Assembly (NCBI GenBank): GCA_041689775.1
Contig: JBDNFP010000006.1
Span: 1-18,611, forward strand
DNA length: 18,611 nt
Source of the DNA: JBDNFP01 sp041689775
GTDB taxonomy: Bacteria > Bacteroidota > Bacteroidia > Cytophagales > Spirosomataceae
Direction of reading: 5' to 3'
Under the pieces are notes generated by a model that was not told the origin of the DNA, ran no database searches, and saw only the letters and a list, made by a program, of their open reading frames with translations. This document shows, piece by piece, positions 15,323-18,611 of this stretch. The translations under genes were made by a program, and so were the position numbers. How positions within the stretch are numbered: the first letter of the stretch is position 1; every line of letters begins with the position of its first letter.

Positions 15323-16517
15323 CACTGAGGTTTCTACGTTTCATTTCACGCTTCACTAACAGGAACTCTCTGCTACTTTGTCCGGCAATAGATTTATTTT
15401 CTTCCGCTCTTCTGAAAAGGTAAGGCATTACCGAGTCGATAGGGCCGTAGGGAACATATTTGGCAACATTTAACCCTACCGAAGATAAATTGTAAGAGAT
15501 GTTGTCGCTCATGCCCAGGAGTTGGGAAAACCACACACGTGAGTCATTGCGACTTAACCCACGCTTCTCCATTTTTTCGACGCAGTGGCGGCAACTATAT
15601 TCATTGTGCGTACCAAGGCATACTTCAATAAACTCGATGTGATCAAGGGCAAAATCTACCGCGGTATCAAAGTCGTGGTCGGTATTTTCTTTTGAAGTAT
15701 GGATAGGGCTGCGGTAGTTATTTTCGCGGGCTCTGATACGCTCCTTCTCCATGTAGGCACCCCGCACGAGCTTTCCACCCAGAAAGTATCCCTGCTCGCG
15801 GGCTTGGAGGTAGGCATTGCGAAATGCTTCCAGTGTTTCGTGCCTGTACAGCTGATAGGTGTTGAATACAATGGTGCGTTCGGTATTGTAGCGTGCCATC
15901 ATTTTGTAGGCTATACTATCAATGATATCCTGCATCCAGCTTTCTTCCGCATCAATAAAAATACGTATCTTTTTTTGGTGGGCGAGTTGGCACAGGCGGT
16001 TCACCCGATCCTCGATCAGTGAGTAGGCCACTTGCTCCTCTACCAACAGTTCGTCTTTTCGTTGTACTTTTTCAAGAAGATCGGGTGAGCCAACTCCCGA
16101 AATCTTGAACACCGTAAATGGGATGTCCCGACTGATACTTGCCCGTTCGACGGTATGAAGTAATTCAAGCGTAGTTGCCTCAAACACCGCTTCGTCATCT
16201 TCGCCCTCGATGGAGTAGTCCAGGATAGTACCTACACCGGAGCAGGCCAAACGATGAATAGTTTTTTCACATTCCGTAATGGTTTCGCCACCGCAGAATT
16301 GCTCGAAAATAGTGCTCCTAATAAGTTTTTTAATTGGTAAATGTAGTCTTAGGCCTAACTTTATAAAAAAAGTGCCTAAATTTACAAGCCATGTTCGATT
16401 CATCATGCCAAAGAGCCAATATGCCTTTCGAAGCTGGAAGTCGGACTTGGAGGAGAAAGCCACTGAGGTATCCTCAAAAATAGAAGGAGGAACTTCTTGT
16501 TGTGCTACCGGAGCCAT
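15315..16517 (-). CDS. Proline dehydrogenase family protein (FAD)
   Basis: A 400-residue monofunctional PRODH that would oxidise proline to pyrroline-5-carboxylate, feeding electrons to quinones. The TIM-barrel motifs are present in order: DYSIEGE (100-106), FIDAEESW (187-194), NTYQLYR (219-225), GGKLVRGAYMEKER (247-260), THN (303-305) and YGPIDSVMPYLFRRAEEN (357-374). The Arg pair 369-370 matches the arginines that bind the proline carboxylate in characterised enzymes. The length is that of stand-alone Bacteroidota enzymes, with no P5C dehydrogenase or DNA-binding domain as in PutA. The start at 16517 fits. A P5C dehydrogenase gene is not in the window. A 6-bp dyad overlaps its candidate promoter. 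Confidence 0.9.
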   Translation of the reverse strand: MAPVAQQEVPPSIFEDTSVAFSSKSDFQLRKAYWLFGMMNRTWLVNLGTFFIKLGLRLHLPIKKLIRSTIFEQFCGGETITECEKTIHRLACSGVGTILDYSIEGEDDEAVFEATTLELLHTVERASISRDIPFTVFKISGVGSPDLLEKVQRKDELLVEEQVAYSLIEDRVNRLCQLAHQKKIRIFIDAEESWMQDIIDSIAYKMMARYNTERTIVFNTYQLYRHETLEAFRNAYLQAREQGYFLGGKLVRGAYMEKERIRARENNYRSPIHTSKENTDHDFDTAVDFALDHIEFIEVCLGTHNEYSCRHCVEKMEKRGLSRNDSRVWFSQLLGMSDNISYNLSSVGLNVAKYVPYGPIDSVMPYLFRRAEENKSIAGQSSREFLLVKREMKRRNLSVV

Positions 16518-16671
16518 TTTAAAAAATTGAATAGGTAAAGTAAATATACTCCCTTAGATCTAATTAACGAAATCTTATAAGGGTATATTTTAACTAGGAA
16601 TACAACGGTTTGTTTAGACTTTGGTTGTATGATTTTTTTTAGATTTATACTAACAATTATCTCCCTATCAA

Positions 16672-16718
16672 TTGTTGAGGCAACAAAAGTAGTCAAACAT
16701 CAGAAATACGCATAGCAA
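16672..16718 (-). promoter_or_regulatory. Candidate promoter and operator-like dyad for proline dehydrogenase
   Basis: On the minus strand TACTTTTG (16691 down to 16684) fits TAnnTTTG, with TTG at 16718-16716 after a 24-base spacer. The dyad TTGTTG-AGG-CAACAA at 16672-16686 overlaps the -7 element, and AACAATT/AATTGTT (16652-16658 and 16670-16676) lies beside it. This would be a sensible place for a repressor or Lrp-type factor. The 5' leader would be about 160 bases. Confidence 0.35.
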
Positions 16719-16771
16719 GGAATAGAGAATTAAGTAGTAATTATTTTTTTACAAGGTTTAAGTTGTTGAAT

Positions 16772-17866
16772 ATGAATGCTTCGTTAGACATCCTGCCCCT
16801 GAATAGCTGGATTAATACCGACGGTAAACCCTTGGTAATTGCCGGGCCATGTAGTGCCGAAACTGAGGAACAAATGATAGAGTCTGCTACCCAGATTAAA
16901 AAAGAAGGGTTTGCGCACGTAATTCGGGCGGGGGTGTGGAAGCCACGCACGCGTCCCGGAAGCTTTGAGGGAATGGGAGAAGCCGCTTTACCGTGGCTTC
17001 AGGAAGTCAAAAAGCAGACCGGTCTTCCCGTTGCGGTTGAGGTAGCTACCCCACAGCATATCGAGTTAGCATTAAAGTATGGCGTTGATATTTTGTGGAT
17101 AGGTGCTCGTACTACCGTAAACCCCTTCAATGTACAGGAACTTGCCGATGCACTGAAAGGGGTGGATGTGCCAGTATTGGTAAAGAACCCAGTAAATCCT
17201 GACTTGCAGTTGTGGATTGGCGCTTTGGAGCGTTTTAATCAGGCCGGTGTAAAGAAACTTGGCGCTATTCACCGTGGATTCTCCAACGCCCAGGAAAATA
17301 AATTCCGTAATTCGCCGATGTGGCCGATTGCAATCGAACTCAAAACGCTTTTCCCTGATCTGCCTGTAATTGGTGATCCTAGCCACATGGCGGGTAAGCG
17401 TGCTTTCTTGTTCGAATTAGCGCAGCGCGCACTTGATTTGAATTATGATGGATTGATTATCGAGTCGCACCGTGATCCGGATAAGGCGTGGTCGGATGCT
17501 GCTCAGCAGTTAACTCCCGCCGCTCTTGGCGAAATGCTGCACGAACTGCACGTACGTAAAGAGTCGTACGGCGACGATTATCAGACCCAACTGGAAATTA
17601 TACGTGGTAAATTGGACCACCTGGATCGCGAACTGCTGGAAACTCTGGCGGCTCGTATGTCATTGGTGGAGAAAATTGCCGAATACAAGCGTGACAACAA
17701 CGTTGCGGCTTATCAGTTAGATCGTTTCCGTGAAATCCTGAACACTCGTGCAGAATGGGGAAATAGCCTGAATCTATTCCCGAATCTGGTTGACGAGTTG
17801 TTTAAGCTGGTACACATGGAGTCGATCCGTAAGCAAACCGAGGTGATGAATCAGGTGAATGCTTAG
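16772..17866 (+). CDS. Bifunctional DAHP synthase / chorismate mutase
   Basis: A 364-residue cytoplasmic enzyme of aromatic amino acid synthesis. Residues ~15-260 are a type I-beta/KDO8P-like DAHP synthase, joining phosphoenolpyruvate and erythrose 4-phosphate. Metal ligands are seen as Cys27 (AGPCSAE), His205 (DPSHMAGKR), Glu231 (ESHRDPD) and Asp242; KPRTRPGSF and KNPVNPDLQLW are substrate-binding segments. Residues ~273-358 are an AroQ chorismate mutase. Without gaps, Arg278, Arg295, Lys306, Arg318, Ser351 and Gln355 match E. coli Arg11, Arg28, Lys39, Arg51, Ser84 and Gln88, but the Asp48 and Glu52 positions are Gln315 and Phe319. The synthase-mutase order is the one known from Bacteroidota, reversed from Bacillus AroA. 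The ATG at 16772 was preferred over TTGs at 16763 and 16766. A terminator follows directly. Confidence 0.92.
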   Translation: MNASLDILPLNSWINTDGKPLVIAGPCSAETEEQMIESATQIKKEGFAHVIRAGVWKPRTRPGSFEGMGEAALPWLQEVKKQTGLPVAVEVATPQHIELALKYGVDILWIGARTTVNPFNVQELADALKGVDVPVLVKNPVNPDLQLWIGALERFNQAGVKKLGAIHRGFSNAQENKFRNSPMWPIAIELKTLFPDLPVIGDPSHMAGKRAFLFELAQRALDLNYDGLIIESHRDPDKAWSDAAQQLTPAALGEMLHELHVRKESYGDDYQTQLEIIRGKLDHLDRELLETLAARMSLVEKIAEYKRDNNVAAYQLDRFREILNTRAEWGNSLNLFPNLVDELFKLVHMESIRKQTEVMNQVNA

Positions 17867-17888
17867 AATACAAATTTATGTTTAAAGC

Positions 17889-17917
17889 AAGAGGCCACCC
17901 GCGAGTGGCCTCTTTTT
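17889..17917 (+). terminator. Rho-independent terminator after DAHP synthase-chorismate mutase
   Basis: AAGAGGCCAC at 17889-17898 pairs perfectly with 17905-17914 around a six-base loop, and T residues run on to 17917. It starts 22 bases after the stop codon. Confidence 0.9.
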
Positions 17918-18017
17918 GGTTAAATGACATTTATTTATCAAATGGTTTGGAGGTACTCAAAATTAGTATGAGATTAAGGAAGTTTTTCTACCTAACTCTA
18001 CTCCCCATGGCTAACTA

Positions 18018-18026
18018 CCCCCCCCC
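18018..18026 (+). repeat. C9 homopolymer upstream of the lipoprotein frame
   Basis: Nine consecutive C lie 11 bases after an ATG at 18007. In frame with that ATG (and with ATG 17968) translation ends at TAA 18031-18033, but removing one C joins both ATGs to the lipoprotein frame without a stop. A GGAGG at 17949-17953 lies upstream of ATG 17968. Confidence 0.85.
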
Positions 18027-18079
18027 AATTAAGTAACTTTCGATTAATTGTTTCAAAAATCATTTTAGCCGGTATTCTT

Positions 18080-18478
18080 ATGGCATTGCCGCTTGGTTGT
18101 CAGCAACCATCCGATGCCCCCTTGCCTCAGGAAGTGATTGACCCTTCCATCAGTGTTGAAGAAGCCAAAGCCTGGTTTGAGGAGAACCTTGCTGCGTCAA
18201 ACACCTCCAATGCCCGCACTACAAAATCTTCAAAGAAAACACCGCTGTGGGACTTGGCCAAGGAAAGTAAATTCAAAAAAGGGCATCCGATTATAGTGAT
18301 TCCCATGGCCTACGAAGGGGAAGAATCGAAATTGACGGCTGCACTGGATGGCACCGACAACCCCGCTCCCGAACCCTGGGAAAGTGAGCATACCCTGATC
18401 AGGAAACTGATTGTGTTCAAAAATAAGAAAGCGGAAAAGCAGGCCGTCGTGATGTATGTGATTCCCACAAAGTATTAG
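18080..18478 (+). CDS. Putative lipoprotein, N-terminus out of frame, probably also 3'-truncated
   Basis: From the only in-frame ATG (18080) the product is 132 residues and starts MALPLGCQQ, with a lipobox LPLGC but no room for a signal peptide. The same frame is open upstream to 17996, and 18041-18079 encodes RLIVSKIILAGIL, a good n- and h-region of a lipoprotein signal peptide. The missing start lies across the C9 run, which is one base too long. The mature part holds ISVEEAKAWFEENL, a KKTPLWDLAKESKFKKG segment and a strand-rich HPIIVIPMAYE region. By memory it resembles the N-terminus of longer Cytophagales surface lipoproteins of unknown function. The abrupt end at IPTKY, 20 bases before a transposase stop on the other strand, suggests truncation. 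No function can be assigned. Confidence 0.55.
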   Translation: MALPLGCQQPSDAPLPQEVIDPSISVEEAKAWFEENLAASNTSNARTTKSSKKTPLWDLAKESKFKKGHPIIVIPMAYEGEESKLTAALDGTDNPAPEPWESEHTLIRKLIVFKNKKAEKQAVVMYVIPTKY

Positions 18479-18498
18479 AGTTGTTTCTTTACTGTAAA

Positions 18499-18611
18499 TC
18501 AGCTTATTAGGTAAAAATTCCACAGGCCAGCACATATACCCAGAATGTCGTTATATTTTTCAAAATTGTGCATCCTCAATCGGTCCGACAGTACTCTATA
18601 TCGTTTCAATC
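18499..18611 (-). mobile_element. C-terminal part of a minus-strand transposase, cut by window edge
   Basis: A minus-strand frame enters from the right edge and stops at 18499-18501 after about 36 residues. It reads LKRYRVLSDRLR, then a linker, then YNDILGICAGLWNFYL. This is the C-terminal pattern of IS5/DDE_Tnp_4-type transposases: a basic RYR-L-DR helix followed by a hydrophobic helix ending in a NF-L motif. The element would continue beyond the window. Its end should lie between the transposase stop and the lipoprotein stop at 18478, but no terminal repeat can be confirmed without the other end. Confidence 0.55.

Noticed and set aside
18545..18611. Plus-strand frame starting MSLYFSKL and running off the right edge
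   Set aside because: It is antisense to the transposase-like C-terminus, which has the better family resemblance.

Overview
The window looks like chromosomal DNA of a Bacteroidota bacterium, most likely order Cytophagales and near Spirosomaceae. Signs are the uppS-bamA-ompH-ompH cluster, a MenB menaquinone gene, a TonB-dependent receptor with an N-terminal carboxypeptidase-like domain, a LytS/LytTR two-component pair, a fused DAHP synthase-chorismate mutase, TAnnTTTG-type promoter elements and almost no strong Shine-Dalgarno sites. The taxonomic call comes from gene content and recalled family resemblance, not a database search.

Layout. Bases 1-636 are a damaged edge: the tail of a transposase-like frame abuts a GntR-type regulator that keeps only its UTRA effector domain. 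Then come menB (minus strand), a TonB-dependent receptor, an exported helical-repeat protein, a sensor kinase with an N-terminal pentapeptide-repeat domain, and its probable LytTR response regulator. The central 7.3-11.9 kb is the envelope-biogenesis cluster: uppS (lipid carrier for cell wall and polysaccharide), bamA (outer-membrane protein assembly) and two OmpH/Skp-like periplasmic chaperones. Beyond a strong two-way terminator lie a membrane methyltransferase-like gene (minus), a 529-residue exported protein with three Ig-like modules, lspA and proline dehydrogenase (both minus), and a DAHP synthase-chorismate mutase (plus). The 3' edge holds a putative lipoprotein gene whose signal sequence is out of frame at a run of nine C, followed by the tail of a minus-strand transposase.

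Functional links. UppS, BamA, the OmpH/Skp pair and LspA all serve envelope biogenesis, and LspA would process lipoproteins such as the one at the 3' edge. The receptor and exported repeat protein may be one uptake unit next to a two-component system. Convergent gene ends are separated by long near-perfect hairpins (16, 18 and 27 bp). No tRNA, rRNA, CRISPR array or complete mobile element was seen. The candidates most worth checking are the C9-tract lipoprotein, the pentapeptide-repeat histidine kinase, the Ig-like exported protein and the two insertion-scarred edges.
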